From Eubacterium sp. ER2 (GTDB lineage Bacteria > Bacillota > Clostridia > Lachnospirales > Lachnospiraceae), in the NCBI RefSeq assembly GCF_000765215.1, contig NZ_JPJE01000010.1:1-64000 (forward strand): a DNA stretch of 64,000 bases. The letters are read 5' to 3'. The notes under the pieces were generated by a model. It ran no database searches. It worked only from the letters and a program-made list of their open reading frames with translations, and was not told the origin of the DNA. The number at the start of each line of letters is the position of its first letter. The first letter of the stretch is position 1. Shown here piece after piece: positions 24,557 to 33,047 of the stretch. The translations under genes and the position numbers were made by a program.

Positions 24557-25789
24557 TTATTTACTCTCGCTTTGCTTTTTCATCTCCTGCATCTTCAGGG
24601 CGCGGACCTTGAGCGGAAGCCCGAACAGGGTGATGAAGCCGTCAGCGTCGTGGTGGTCATACATATCGCCTGTTGTGAAGCTTGCCAGGGACTCGCTGTA
24701 CAGTGAGTAGGGGGAGGTGGTGCCGGCCTTGATGATGTTGCCCTTGTAGAGCTTGAATTTGACTTCGCCGGTCACATACTCCTGGGTGCTCTCCACGAAT
24801 GCCTGAATGGCCTCCCGGAGGGGTGTGAACCACTTGCCCTCGTATACGACCTGGGCCAGCTTGTCGCCCATTTCCTTTTTCATTTCCGTTGTGGCGCGGT
24901 CCAGAACTAGCTCCTCAAGCTGCTGGTGCGCCTCATAGAGGATAGTTCCGCCAGGGGTCTCGTAGACGCCGCGGGACTTCATGCCCACTACACGGTTCTC
25001 TACAATGTCAATGATGCCGATGCCGTGCTTGCCGCCCAGCTCGTTCAGCTTGCGGATGATGTCGGAAACCTTCATCTCAACGCCGTTAATGCTCTTTGGA
25101 ACACCCTTTTCAAATGTCATAGTCACATACTCCGGCTCGTCCGGTGCCTTCTCCGGAGGTACAGTGAGGACTAAAAGATCATCGTAGTTTGGCTCGTTGG
25201 CCGGATCCTCCAGCTCCAGGCCCTCGTGGCTGATGTGCCACAGGTTGCGGTCACGGCTGTAGCTGTGCTTTGCGTCAAAGGGAAGGTCGATGCCGTGCTG
25301 GCGGCAGTACTCGATCTCGTCCTCCCTGGACTGCATGGTCCAAAGATCTGTCATCCGCCAGGGGGCGATGATCTTGATGTCCGGAGCCAGAGCCTTGATG
25401 GCCAGCTCAAAGCGGATCTGATCGTTTCCTTTTCCTGTGGCGCCGTGGCAGATGGCGACAGCGCCTTCCTTCCTTGCGATCTCAACGAGTCGCTTTGTGA
25501 TGGCGGGGCGGGCCATGGCCGTGCCGATAAGGTATTTGTTCTCGTACACTGCGTGGGCCTGCACGCAGGGAACAATGTAATTGTCGCAGAAATCATCCAC
25601 AATATCTTCTATATATAATTTGGAAGCGCCGGACATCTTCGCTCTCTCCTCCAGACCGTCCAGCTCTTCGCCCTGTCCGCAGTTCACGCAGCAGCAGATA
25701 ACATCGTATCCGAATGTCTCCTTCAGCCACGGGATGACGGCTGTTGTGTCAAGTCCGCCTGAATAGGCAAGTACCACTTTTTCTTTCAT
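24557..25789 (-). CDS. argG: Argininosuccinate synthase
   Basis: The protein has 410 residues. The N-terminal ATP-pyrophosphatase motif is AYSGGLDT (8-15); other family segments are CHGATGKGNDQIRFE, the WHISHEG run and YETPGGTILYEAHQQLE. It joins citrulline and aspartate using ATP to make argininosuccinate. AGGAGG lies just before the ATG. It is divergent from the argC operon across a shared 432-base control region and has its own promoter at 25870-25898. No argH or argF lies in the window. Full length, no anomaly. Confidence 0.97.
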   Translation of the reverse strand: MKEKVVLAYSGGLDTTAVIPWLKETFGYDVICCCVNCGQGEELDGLEERAKMSGASKLYIEDIVDDFCDNYIVPCVQAHAVYENKYLIGTAMARPAITKRLVEIARKEGAVAICHGATGKGNDQIRFELAIKALAPDIKIIAPWRMTDLWTMQSREDEIEYCRQHGIDLPFDAKHSYSRDRNLWHISHEGLELEDPANEPNYDDLLVLTVPPEKAPDEPEYVTMTFEKGVPKSINGVEMKVSDIIRKLNELGGKHGIGIIDIVENRVVGMKSRGVYETPGGTILYEAHQQLEELVLDRATTEMKKEMGDKLAQVVYEGKWFTPLREAIQAFVESTQEYVTGEVKFKLYKGNIIKAGTTSPYSLYSESLASFTTGDMYDHHDADGFITLFGLPLKVRALKMQEMKKQSESK

Positions 25790-25869
25790 TGCATTTTCCT
25801 CCTGAAATGTATTTTCATTTTTCTGCGCTGCTGTGAGCCGCGCTTAAAATAACCTAAATCGCAAGGTTT

Positions 25870-25898
25870 ACTATACACCATATTTTATAATTATGCAA
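25870..25898 (-). promoter_or_regulatory. argG promoter
   Basis: On the minus strand: TTGCAT (25898-25893), a 17-base spacer and TATAGT (25875-25870). It closely resembles the argC promoter, sharing TTGCATAAT and TGTATARTA-like ends, which suggests common regulation. Confidence 0.65.
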
Positions 25899-25925
25899 GT
25901 GTAATGCAAAAAAAACGAATTTTAG

Positions 25926-25938
25926 TGTATATTATACA
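25926..25938 (+). promoter_or_regulatory. Palindrome TGTATA-T-TATACA, possible ArgR-type site
   Basis: A perfect 13-bp palindrome in the arg control region. The argC promoter contains TGCATA-A-TATTCA (26076-26088), which fits the same pattern TGNATA-N-TATNCA. The half-sites resemble ARG boxes, but the spacing is one base shorter than in the E. coli and Bacillus consensus, so this is tentative. Confidence 0.35.
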
Positions 25939-26074
25939 AAGCTTTTGGAAAAAATCCGATTGCGCCGGGAGAAACCGCATAAAAATGAGGGATAGACGAG
26001 AGCGCGCGGGAGCAGGGAACGCTGGGCGAACAGAGGGAAACAGGAGGGGCACAGGAAATAATGACAGAAAAAAC

Positions 26075-26103
26075 TTGCATAATATTCATTATGGATGTAT
26101 AAT
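26075..26103 (+). promoter_or_regulatory. argC operon promoter
   Basis: TTGCAT (26075-26080), a 17-base spacer and TATAAT (26098-26103). The spacer overlaps the imperfect palindrome at 26076-26088. The leader would be about 110 bases. Confidence 0.65.
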
Positions 26104-26221
26104 CATGTAGTACAAACGTACAGCGGGGAAAAAGTTCCGGCAATCCACTTTACACAGAAAGAAAAGTGGTATAAACTTTAACAAGTGTTATTCTATTTTA
26201 ATAAGAAAGGATATGCGAAAG

Positions 26222-27262
26222 ATGATAAGAGCAGGAATTATCGGTTCCACCGGATACGCGGGAGCAGAGCTGGTCCGCATCCTGATGGGACATAAGGACG
26301 CCGAGATCGTGTGGTACGGCTCCAGGAGCTATATAGATAAGAAGTACGCAAGTGTGTACCAGAATATGTTCCAGATCGTGGACGCGGTCTGCATGGATGA
26401 CAACATGGACGAGCTGGCAGCGGCGGCGGACGTGATCTTCACAGCCACCCCCCAGGGACTGTGCGCTTCCCTTGTCAATGAGGACATCCTAAGCAAGGTG
26501 AAGATCATTGACCTGAGCGCGGATTTCCGAATCAAGGACGTGGCTACCTACGAGAAGTGGTACGGCATAGAACACAAGAGCCCGGAGTTTATAAAGGAGG
26601 CAGTCTACGGCCTGTGCGAGATCAACAGGGAGGATGTGAAGAAGGCCCGGCTCATCGCAAACCCGGGCTGCTACACCACCTGCTCCATCCTGACGGCCTA
26701 CCCTCTGGCGAAGGAGGGGCTCATCGACATGGACACTCTCATCATTGACGCCAAGTCCGGCACCTCCGGCGCAGGGAGAGGGGCCAAGGTGCCCAACCTC
26801 TTCTGTGAGGTCAATGAAAACATGAAGGCCTACGGCATCGCCTCCCACAGGCACACTCCGGAGATTGAGGAGCAGCTCGGCTACGCCTGCGGACACCCGG
26901 TGGTGCTGAACTTTACGCCTCATCTGGTACCCATGAACCGGGGCATCCTGGCCACAGAGTACGCGAAGCTGACAAAGGATGTGAGCTATGAGGACGTGAA
27001 GGCCGTGTACGAGAAATATTATAAGGATGAGAAATTCATCCGCCTTCTGGATGAGGGCGTCTACCCAGAAACCAAGTGGGTGGAGGGCAGCAATTACGTG
27101 GACATCGGCTTTAAGATCGATGAGAGGACAGGCCGCATCATCATGATCGGAGCCATTGACAATCTTGTGAAAGGAGCGGCCGGACAGGCGGTGCAGAACA
27201 TGAACCTGGCCTTCGGACTGACCGAGGATACAGGGCTGGATCTTGTGCCCATGTTCCCATAG
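26222..27262 (+). CDS. argC: N-acetyl-gamma-glutamyl-phosphate reductase
   Basis: The protein has 346 residues. Nucleotide-binding GIIGSTGYAGAEL is at the N-terminus, the active-site C150 in NPGCYTT, and KSGTSGAGR follows. It reduces N-acetylglutamyl phosphate to the semialdehyde with NADPH, the third step of arginine synthesis. Two in-frame ATGs exist: 26213 is only one base from AAAGG, while 26222 has proper spacing and matches the usual MIKAGIIG-like N-terminus, so it is chosen. First gene of argC-GNAT-argJ-argB-argD. Confidence 0.96.
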   Translation: MIRAGIIGSTGYAGAELVRILMGHKDAEIVWYGSRSYIDKKYASVYQNMFQIVDAVCMDDNMDELAAAADVIFTATPQGLCASLVNEDILSKVKIIDLSADFRIKDVATYEKWYGIEHKSPEFIKEAVYGLCEINREDVKKARLIANPGCYTTCSILTAYPLAKEGLIDMDTLIIDAKSGTSGAGRGAKVPNLFCEVNENMKAYGIASHRHTPEIEEQLGYACGHPVVLNFTPHLVPMNRGILATEYAKLTKDVSYEDVKAVYEKYYKDEKFIRLLDEGVYPETKWVEGSNYVDIGFKIDERTGRIIMIGAIDNLVKGAAGQAVQNMNLAFGLTEDTGLDLVPMFP

Positions 27263-27275
27263 GAGGTAACCAGAC

Positions 27276-27725
27276 ATGACAATCCGGGAAATGACAATAG
27301 ATGATTACGAGGAGGTGTACCACCTCTGGAAGCAGATCAAGGGCTTCGGCATCCGGAGTATTGACGACTCCAGGGAGGGCGTGGAGCGCTTCCTTATGAG
27401 AAATCCCACCACCAGTGTAGTGGCGGAGAAGGACGGGAAGATCGTGGGTAGCATCCTGTGCGGACATGACGGCAGGAGAGGCTGTCTCTACCATGTGTGC
27501 GTGGACGAGGCCTACCGGCGCCACGGCATAGGAAAGGCCATGGTGGTGAGGGCCATGGAGGCCCTGAAGGCGGAGAAGATCAACAAGGTCTGTCTTATTG
27601 CATTTACAAAAAATGACATCGGAAATGCCTTCTGGAACACCATCGGCTGGACAGAGAGAGAAGATCTGAACTACTACGATTTCGTGCTGAATGACGCCAA
27701 CATCACGGCGTTCAATGAACAGTAA
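27276..27725 (+). CDS. GNAT-family N-acetyltransferase inside the arg operon
   Basis: The protein has 149 residues. The acetyl-CoA-binding motif A is LYHVCVDEAYRRHGIGKAM (R/Q-x-x-G-x-G/A type), preceded by VVAEKDGKIVGSILCGHDGRRG, which resembles the E. coli YpeA group. The gene sits 13 bases after argC and 34 bases before argJ with its own AGGAGG site, so it belongs to the operon. It could supply N-acetylglutamate (an ArgA-like role) to prime the cycle that ArgJ then maintains, but this is inferred from position only. A protein-modifying or unrelated role is possible. Confidence 0.88.
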   Translation: MTIREMTIDDYEEVYHLWKQIKGFGIRSIDDSREGVERFLMRNPTTSVVAEKDGKIVGSILCGHDGRRGCLYHVCVDEAYRRHGIGKAMVVRAMEALKAEKINKVCLIAFTKNDIGNAFWNTIGWTEREDLNYYDFVLNDANITAFNEQ

Positions 27726-27759
27726 TAAAGAAAAATATTTTCAGAGGAAGGTGGATAAC

Positions 27760-28983
27760 ATGGAGAGAATAGAAGGCGGCGTGACCGCGGCAAAAGGATT
27801 TGAGGCAGCCTGCGCGGCTGCAGGGCTGAAGTACAAGGACCGCACGGATATGGCACTGGTCTACAGCCAGGTGCCCTGCGTGACAGCGGGGACCTTTACC
27901 ACAAATGTGGTGAAAGCGGCTCCGGTGAAATGGGATCAGCAGGTTGTGAAGAGTGAAAAGAAATCACAGGCTATCATTGTAAACTCAGGAATTGCTAATG
28001 CCTGCACAGGAGCGGAGGGCTTCGGCTATTGCAAGGACACGGCGGACAAGGCCGGAGAGGTGCTGGGCATTGACCCGGCCGGAGTGCTCATCGGCTCCAC
28101 CGGCGTGATCGGAAAGCAGATGCCCATTGAAAAGCTGAAGGCCGGCATTGAGGCTCTGGCCCCGAAAAAGGCGTCCACCCTGGAGGCCGGCACGGAGGCA
28201 GCCAGGGCCATCATGACTACAGACACAAAGGAGAAGGAGATTGCTGTCACTATCCAGGTGAAGGATAAGACCGTCACCATCGGCGGCATGGCAAAGGGCT
28301 CCGGAATGATCCATCCCAACATGTGCACTATGCTCTCCTTTATCACAACAGACGCAGTCATCACAAAGGAGGCTCTCCAGAGCGCTCTCAGTGAGGATGT
28401 GCCGGATACATACAATATGATCTCCGTGGACGGGGATACCTCCACCAACGACACGGTGCTCCTGCTGGCCAACGGGATGGCGGAAAACGAGGAGATTACC
28501 TGCGGTACGCCGGAATACCAGGAGTTCAAGGCAGCTCTCCACGTGATCAACGAGTACCTGGCAAAGAAGATCGCCGGGGATGGAGAAGGTGCCACAGCCC
28601 TCTTCGAGGCCAAGGTCATCGGAGCCGAGAGCAAGGAGCAGGCCAAGGTGCTGGCCAAATCCATCGTCTGCTCCAATCTGACCAAGACAGCCATCGCGGG
28701 CCACGACGCCAACTGGGGAAGGATCCTCTGCGCCATGGGCTACTCCGGCGCCCAGTTTGACCCGGAAAAGGTGGATCTCTTCTTTGAGAGCCAGGCAGGC
28801 AAAATCCAGATCATAGAGAACGGCACGGCTGTGGACTACAGCGAGGAGGAGGCAACGAAAATCCTCTCCCAGCCGGAGGTGACAGCCATCGCGGACGTGA
28901 AGCTGGGACAGGAGAGCGCCTCCGCCTGGGGCTGCGACCTGACACACGGATACATTGAAATCAACGCGGATTACAGGAGTTAA
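27760..28983 (+). CDS. argJ: Glutamate N-acetyltransferase / amino-acid acetyltransferase
   Basis: The protein has 407 residues. ArgJ moves the acetyl group from N-acetylornithine to glutamate; bifunctional forms also use acetyl-CoA. The autocleavage site is visible in [15 protein letters not shown], with Thr as the new N-terminal nucleophile of the beta chain (usual form ATML). The N-terminus is [13 protein letters not shown] and the C-terminus [15 protein letters not shown], as expected. Frames upstream overlap the GNAT gene; ATG 27760 with GAGGAAGG ahead is chosen. Cys in place of Ala before the Thr is a minor variation. Confidence 0.95.
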   Translation: MERIEGGVTAAKGFEAACAAAGLKYKDRTDMALVYSQVPCVTAGTFTTNVVKAAPVKWDQQVVKSEKKSQAIIVNSGIANACTGAEGFGYCKDTADKAGEVLGIDPAGVLIGSTGVIGKQMPIEKLKAGIEALAPKKASTLEAGTEAARAIMTTDTKEKEIAVTIQVKDKTVTIGGMAKGSGMIHPNMCTMLSFITTDAVITKEALQSALSEDVPDTYNMISVDGDTSTNDTVLLLANGMAENEEITCGTPEYQEFKAALHVINEYLAKKIAGDGEGATALFEAKVIGAESKEQAKVLAKSIVCSNLTKTAIAGHDANWGRILCAMGYSGAQFDPEKVDLFFESQAGKIQIIENGTAVDYSEEEATKILSQPEVTAIADVKLGQESASAWGCDLTHGYIEINADYRS

Positions 28984-28988
28984 AAAAA

Positions 28989-29888
28989 ATGGATAACAAT
29001 ATGCAGAAATATCTGGACAAGGCGGAGGTGCTCATCGAGGCCCTCCCCTACATCCAGCGGTTTAACCGGAAAGTCATTGTTGTGAAATACGGCGGCAGCG
29101 CCATGGTGGACGAGACCCTCAAGGAGAGAGTGATTCAGGACGTGACCCTGCTGAAGCTGGTGGGCTTTAAGCCCATCATCGTCCACGGCGGCGGAAAGGA
29201 GATCAGCCGCTGGGTGGGCAAGGTGGGCATGGAGCCCCATTTTGTCAACGGTCTGCGGGTGACCGACGCGGCCACCATGGAGCTGGCGGAGATGGTTCTT
29301 GGAAAGGTAAATAAAGAGCTGGTCCAGTTCGTGGAGGGCCTGGGCGTGCGGGCCATCGGCATCAGCGGAAAGGACGGAGGCCTCCTGCGGGTGACAAAGA
29401 AGCTCTCCGACGGCCAGGACATCGGCTTTGTGGGAGATGTGAGGGAAGTGAACGCGGACATCCTATGGGATCTGCTGGAGAAGGATTTCCTCCCCATCGT
29501 GTGCCCTGTGGGACTGGACGACAGGAACAACACCTACAACATCAACGCGGACGACGCGGCCTGCGCCATCGCCAGGGCCATGCATGCGGAGAAGCTGGCC
29601 TTCCTGACAGACATTGAAGGTGTCTACAAGGATTCCAAGGACCCGGAGACACTGATCTCGGAGCTGAAGGTGTCTGAGGCCAGAAAGCTGATGGAGGAGG
29701 GCTACATCGGAGGCGGCATGCTTCCCAAGCTGAACAACTGTATCGACGCAATTGAAAACGGCGTTTCCAGAGTGCATATCCTGGACGGCAGGATCCCCCA
29801 CTGCCTCCTGCTGGAGATTTTCACCAACAGAGGAATCGGAACCGCCATCTTAGACGATGAAGGGAGCAGATTTTACAATGACAAATAA
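28989..29888 (+). CDS. argB: Acetylglutamate kinase
   Basis: The protein has 299 residues of the amino-acid kinase family. Landmarks are VVKYGGSAM (phosphate-binding lysine and glycines), [21 protein letters not shown] and [14 protein letters not shown]. It phosphorylates N-acetylglutamate, the second step of the pathway and usually the arginine-inhibited one; the N-terminal extension ([19 protein letters not shown]) is the helix seen in arginine-sensitive hexameric forms. It starts five bases after the argJ stop and overlaps argD by eleven bases. Confidence 0.96.
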   Translation: MDNNMQKYLDKAEVLIEALPYIQRFNRKVIVVKYGGSAMVDETLKERVIQDVTLLKLVGFKPIIVHGGGKEISRWVGKVGMEPHFVNGLRVTDAATMELAEMVLGKVNKELVQFVEGLGVRAIGISGKDGGLLRVTKKLSDGQDIGFVGDVREVNADILWDLLEKDFLPIVCPVGLDDRNNTYNINADDAACAIARAMHAEKLAFLTDIEGVYKDSKDPETLISELKVSEARKLMEEGYIGGGMLPKLNNCIDAIENGVSRVHILDGRIPHCLLLEIFTNRGIGTAILDDEGSRFYNDK

Positions 29889-31056
29889 ATGGATCGACGA
29901 GGCGGAGCAGTCGCTCCTGCACACCTACAACCGGTATCCCATCGTCCTGGAGAGGGGCGAGGGCGTGTACCTGTATGACACGGAGGGGAAAAAATACCTG
30001 GACTTTGCCGCAGGCATCGCTGTGTGCGGACTTGGCTACGGCCACAAGGAGTACACAGAGGCTCTGAAGAACCAGGTGGACACCCTGCTCCACACCTCCA
30101 ACCTGTACTACAGCAAACCGGCGGCTGAGGCGGCCCAAAAGCTGACAAAGGCGGCTCAGATGGACCGGGTTTTCTTTACAAACAGCGGCACCGAGGCCAT
30201 AGAGGGAGCCCTGAAGGCGGCCAGAAAATACGCCTACACAGAGGGCTCCGGCCGGTATGAGTTTATCGCCATGGAGCACTCCTTCCACGGGCGCACCATG
30301 GGGGCTGTGGCTGTGACAGGCAACGAGGCATACCGGACTCCCTTTGAGCCCCTTATAGGGGGCGTGCGATTTGCCCGGTACAATGACCTGGACAGCGTGA
30401 AGGAGCAGATGAACGGGCACACCTGCGCGGTGATCATGGAGACACTCCAGGGCGAGGGAGGCATCTATCCCATTGACCCGGAATTCCTGCAGGGCGTGAG
30501 GAAGCTCTGCGATGAGAACAATGTGCTCCTCATCCTGGATGAGATCCAGTGCGGTATGGGGCGCACAGGCACCATGTTCGCCTGGCAGGACTATGGCGTG
30601 AAGCCGGACATCATGGCTATGGCCAAGGCCATCGGCGGCGGCGTCCCGGTGGGTGCCTTTGCCATGACAGAGAAGGTGGCGGAGAAGTCCCTGGCTCCGG
30701 GAGACCACGGCACCACCTACGGGGGAAATCCCTTTGTGTGCGCGGCGGTCAGCGCAGTGCTGGACATTTTTGAAAAGGAAAAGCTCTGCGATCACGTGAA
30801 GCAGGTGGGAGCCTACCTGGAGAAGCAGCTGGACGCCCTGGCAGAGCGCAAAGAGTCCGTGAAGCTGCGCAGAGGAAAGGGCCTGATGCAGGGCCTTGTC
30901 CTGAACGTGCCGGTGGGCGAGGTCGTGGTGAAGGCGCAGAAGGAGGGGCTTCTTGTCATCACCGCCGGGGGAAATGTGCTCCGCATGGTTCCGCCCCTTG
31001 TGATCACGGAGGAGCATGTGGACGAGATGATCGAAAAGCTGGAGAAGGCGCTCTAG
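29878..31056 (+). CDS. argD: Acetylornithine aminotransferase
   Basis: The protein has 392 residues, class III PLP aminotransferase. Landmarks: [40 protein letters not shown] and the cofactor lysine in [15 protein letters not shown]. It makes N-acetylornithine from the semialdehyde. The frame is open earlier, but ATG 29878 has AAGGGAG upstream and matches the family; it overlaps argB by eleven bases. Last gene of the arg cluster in this window; argF, argH and argR are not seen here. Confidence 0.95.
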   Translation: MTNKWIDEAEQSLLHTYNRYPIVLERGEGVYLYDTEGKKYLDFAAGIAVCGLGYGHKEYTEALKNQVDTLLHTSNLYYSKPAAEAAQKLTKAAQMDRVFFTNSGTEAIEGALKAARKYAYTEGSGRYEFIAMEHSFHGRTMGAVAVTGNEAYRTPFEPLIGGVRFARYNDLDSVKEQMNGHTCAVIMETLQGEGGIYPIDPEFLQGVRKLCDENNVLLILDEIQCGMGRTGTMFAWQDYGVKPDIMAMAKAIGGGVPVGAFAMTEKVAEKSLAPGDHGTTYGGNPFVCAAVSAVLDIFEKEKLCDHVKQVGAYLEKQLDALAERKESVKLRRGKGLMQGLVLNVPVGEVVVKAQKEGLLVITAGGNVLRMVPPLVITEEHVDEMIEKLEKAL

Positions 31057-31165
31057 GAGAAGATCCACAAAAGAAAATGACCGGATAAATACAGATTTCG
31101 GCGGAATATACAGGCTGGCTGTGGGAAATACTAACTTCTGATCAAGAGGAAGGAAGTGATTTTCT

Positions 31166-31597
31166 ATGGCCGGCTTTTTTATTGCACTATTGTCGGGCGC
31201 CCTCATGAGTGTGCAGGGCGTATTTAACACCCAGGTCACCAAGACCACGGGGGAGTATGTGAGCAATGCCTGGGTGCAGTTCTCTGCCCTGGCGGTCTGT
31301 CTGGGGGTCTGGTTCTTTGCGGGGAGGGACAGCTTTGGGGCCATCGCCCGGGTGGAACCGAAATATATGCTCCTGGGAGGCGTCATCGGGGCGGGGATCA
31401 CCTGGACTGTCATCCGCAGCATGGAGCAGCTGGGGCCTGCAAAGGCGGCTCTTCTCATCGTCATCGCCCAGCTCATCGTGGCCTATCTCATCGAGCTGGC
31501 AGGGCTTTTTGGTGTGGAGAAGGAGCCCCTGGAATGGCGGAAGGTGGGAGGCATGGCCCTGGCTCTGATTGGAGTTGCAATTTTTCAGTGGAAATAG
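31166..31597 (+). CDS. DMT-family membrane protein (YdcZ/DUF606)
   Basis: The protein has 143 residues and four or five membrane helices. It matches the YdcZ group: FFIALLSGALMSVQGVFNTQVTK in helix 1, GGVIGAGITWTVI, and LIVIAQLIVAYLIELAGLFG ahead of the terminal helix. YdcZ proteins are half-size relatives of drug/metabolite exporters and may work as dimers; no firm substrate is known. AGGAAG precedes the ATG. The 109-base gap from argD has no clear terminator, so some read-through from the arg operon is possible. Confidence 0.82.
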   Translation: MAGFFIALLSGALMSVQGVFNTQVTKTTGEYVSNAWVQFSALAVCLGVWFFAGRDSFGAIARVEPKYMLLGGVIGAGITWTVIRSMEQLGPAKAALLIVIAQLIVAYLIELAGLFGVEKEPLEWRKVGGMALALIGVAIFQWK

Positions 31598-31664
31598 TAC
31601 AATGGCTTTATCTAAGCATAAGAGGGGTGTCCGCAGCTGGGATACGGCTGTAAAGGAGTAAATT

Positions 31665-32321
31665 ATGCGTAGAAGACTGACAGCGGTTCTCTGGATTCTT
31701 GTGATCCTGACCGGCTGTTTAAACGGATGTGAAAAGAAGGAAGAGACCTCCGGCATAGAGGAGATCTCTCTGGAAGAAGACGGGGAGGAGGCCTCTTCAG
31801 GCGAGGAGGACTCCCCGGAGAAGACAGGTGAGGAGACCCGGGAGAAGGGGCAGGAGCCGGAACAGGAGACTGACGCCATCTTTGTCTATGTGTGCGGCCA
31901 GGTGGCCGCCCCGGGCGTCTATGAGCTGTCTGCGGGGGCCCGCGTGTACCAGGCCATAGAGAGGGCCGGAGGCACTCTGGAGGGGGCCAGCCCGGAGAGC
32001 CTGAACCTGGCCCAGCAGGCGGAGGACGGACAGAAGATCTATGTCCCCTCAAAGGAGGAGGCAGAGGCGGGCACGTTTCCTCAGGACGACTCCTGGGGGG
32101 CGGCGTCTTCTTCCCGGGAGCAGGGCGGAGGAAAGGTGAACCTGAACACCGCTGGTCTGGAGGAGCTGATGACCCTCACGGGGATCGGACAGACCCGGGC
32201 GGAGGCCATTATCACCTACCGGGAGGAAGAGGGAGCTTTCCAAGCGCCGGAGGATATTATGAAGGTGGACGGCATCAAGGAAGGCATCTACGAGAAGCTG
32301 AAGGATGAGATCACTGTGTGA
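31665..32321 (+). CDS. comEA: ComEA-like DNA-binding lipoprotein
   Basis: The protein has 218 residues. A signal peptide ends in the lipobox LTGC (C18). Residues 20-70 are a Glu-rich spacer, 73-130 an SLBB domain (IFVYVCGQVAAPGVYEL), and 155-218 two helix-hairpin-helix motifs (KVNLNTAGLEELMTLTGIGQ). ComEA binds incoming double-stranded DNA at the surface during natural transformation. A lipid anchor replaces the usual transmembrane anchor. AAAGGAG lies six bases before the ATG. The partner gene comEC is 3.1 kb downstream on the same strand. Confidence 0.9.
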   Translation: MRRRLTAVLWILVILTGCLNGCEKKEETSGIEEISLEEDGEEASSGEEDSPEKTGEETREKGQEPEQETDAIFVYVCGQVAAPGVYELSAGARVYQAIERAGGTLEGASPESLNLAQQAEDGQKIYVPSKEEAEAGTFPQDDSWGAASSSREQGGGKVNLNTAGLEELMTLTGIGQTRAEAIITYREEEGAFQAPEDIMKVDGIKEGIYEKLKDEITV

Positions 32322-32357
32322 TGACAGAAGAAGAACAAAAAAGCTAAGGGAGACATT

Positions 32358-33047
32358 ATGGGTTGGAAAGTATTGGTTGTGGACGATGAAAAACTGATCG
32401 TGAAGGGAATACGGTTCAGTCTGGAGCAGGACGACATGGAAGTGGACTGCGCTTACGACGGGGAGGAGGCCTTAAAGCTGGCCGCCGAAAATACATACGA
32501 CATTATCCTCCTGGACGTCATGCTGCCCAAGCATGACGGCTTTGAGGTGTGCAGACAGATTCGGGAGTACTCGGACGTCCCTATCATCATGCTGACCGCC
32601 AAGGGAGAGGACATGGACAAGATCCTGGGGCTGGAGTACGGGGCTGACGACTATATCACCAAGCCCTTCAACATCCTGGAGGTGAAGGCCAGGATCAAGG
32701 CCATCATTCGCCGCACAAGGAAGAAGAAGGATCAGAAGGAAGACGGAAAGCTGGTGGTCAAGGGAGATATGAAGATTGACTGCGAGAGCCGCAGAGTGGT
32801 GATCGGTGATCGGGAGATTAACCTGACTGCCAAGGAGTTCGACCTTCTGGAGCTTCTGGCTACCCATCCGAATAAGGTGTACAGCCGGGAGAATCTGCTG
32901 AACCTTGTGTGGGGCTACGAGTACCCGGGCGACGTGCGCACAGTGGATGTACATATCCGAAGGCTCAGGGAGAAGATCGAGGCGCAGCCCAGCGATCCGA
33001 AATACGTGTACACAAAGTGGGGAGTTGGTTACTATTTCAGGGGTTAG
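32358..33047 (+). CDS. OmpR/PhoB-family response regulator
   Basis: The protein has 229 residues. The receiver domain (1-115) has the acidic pair near DDEK, phosphoacceptor D53 in LLDVMLPK, T in MLTAKGE and the lysine in YITKPFN. The winged-helix output domain (about 130-229) reads NLTAKEFDLLELLATHPNKVYSR and TVDVHIRRLREKIE, typical of PhoP/WalR/MtrA-type regulators. Its last codons overlap the start region of the kinase gene, so the two are translationally coupled. Targets are not visible. Confidence 0.95.
   Translation: MGWKVLVVDDEKLIVKGIRFSLEQDDMEVDCAYDGEEALKLAAENTYDIILLDVMLPKHDGFEVCRQIREYSDVPIIMLTAKGEDMDKILGLEYGADDYITKPFNILEVKARIKAIIRRTRKKKDQKEDGKLVVKGDMKIDCESRRVVIGDREINLTAKEFDLLELLATHPNKVYSRENLLNLVWGYEYPGDVRTVDVHIRRLREKIEAQPSDPKYVYTKWGVGYYFRG

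Larger units (their letters stand above)
25790..26221. other. Divergent arg control region
   Basis: These 432 bases lie between argG and argC and hold no recognised gene. They contain the argG promoter, the argC promoter, a palindrome at 25926-25938, a related imperfect palindrome at 26076-26088, and a small inverted repeat CCACTTT/AAAGTGG at about 26143-26167 in the argC leader. The region is AT-rich at its edges and GC-richer around 25960-26040. Confidence 0.6.

Noticed and set aside
29821-31476. Open frame of 551 codons antisense to argD
   Set aside because: argD is a clear full-length enzyme on the plus strand; the antisense product has no recognisable domain and no ribosome-binding site.
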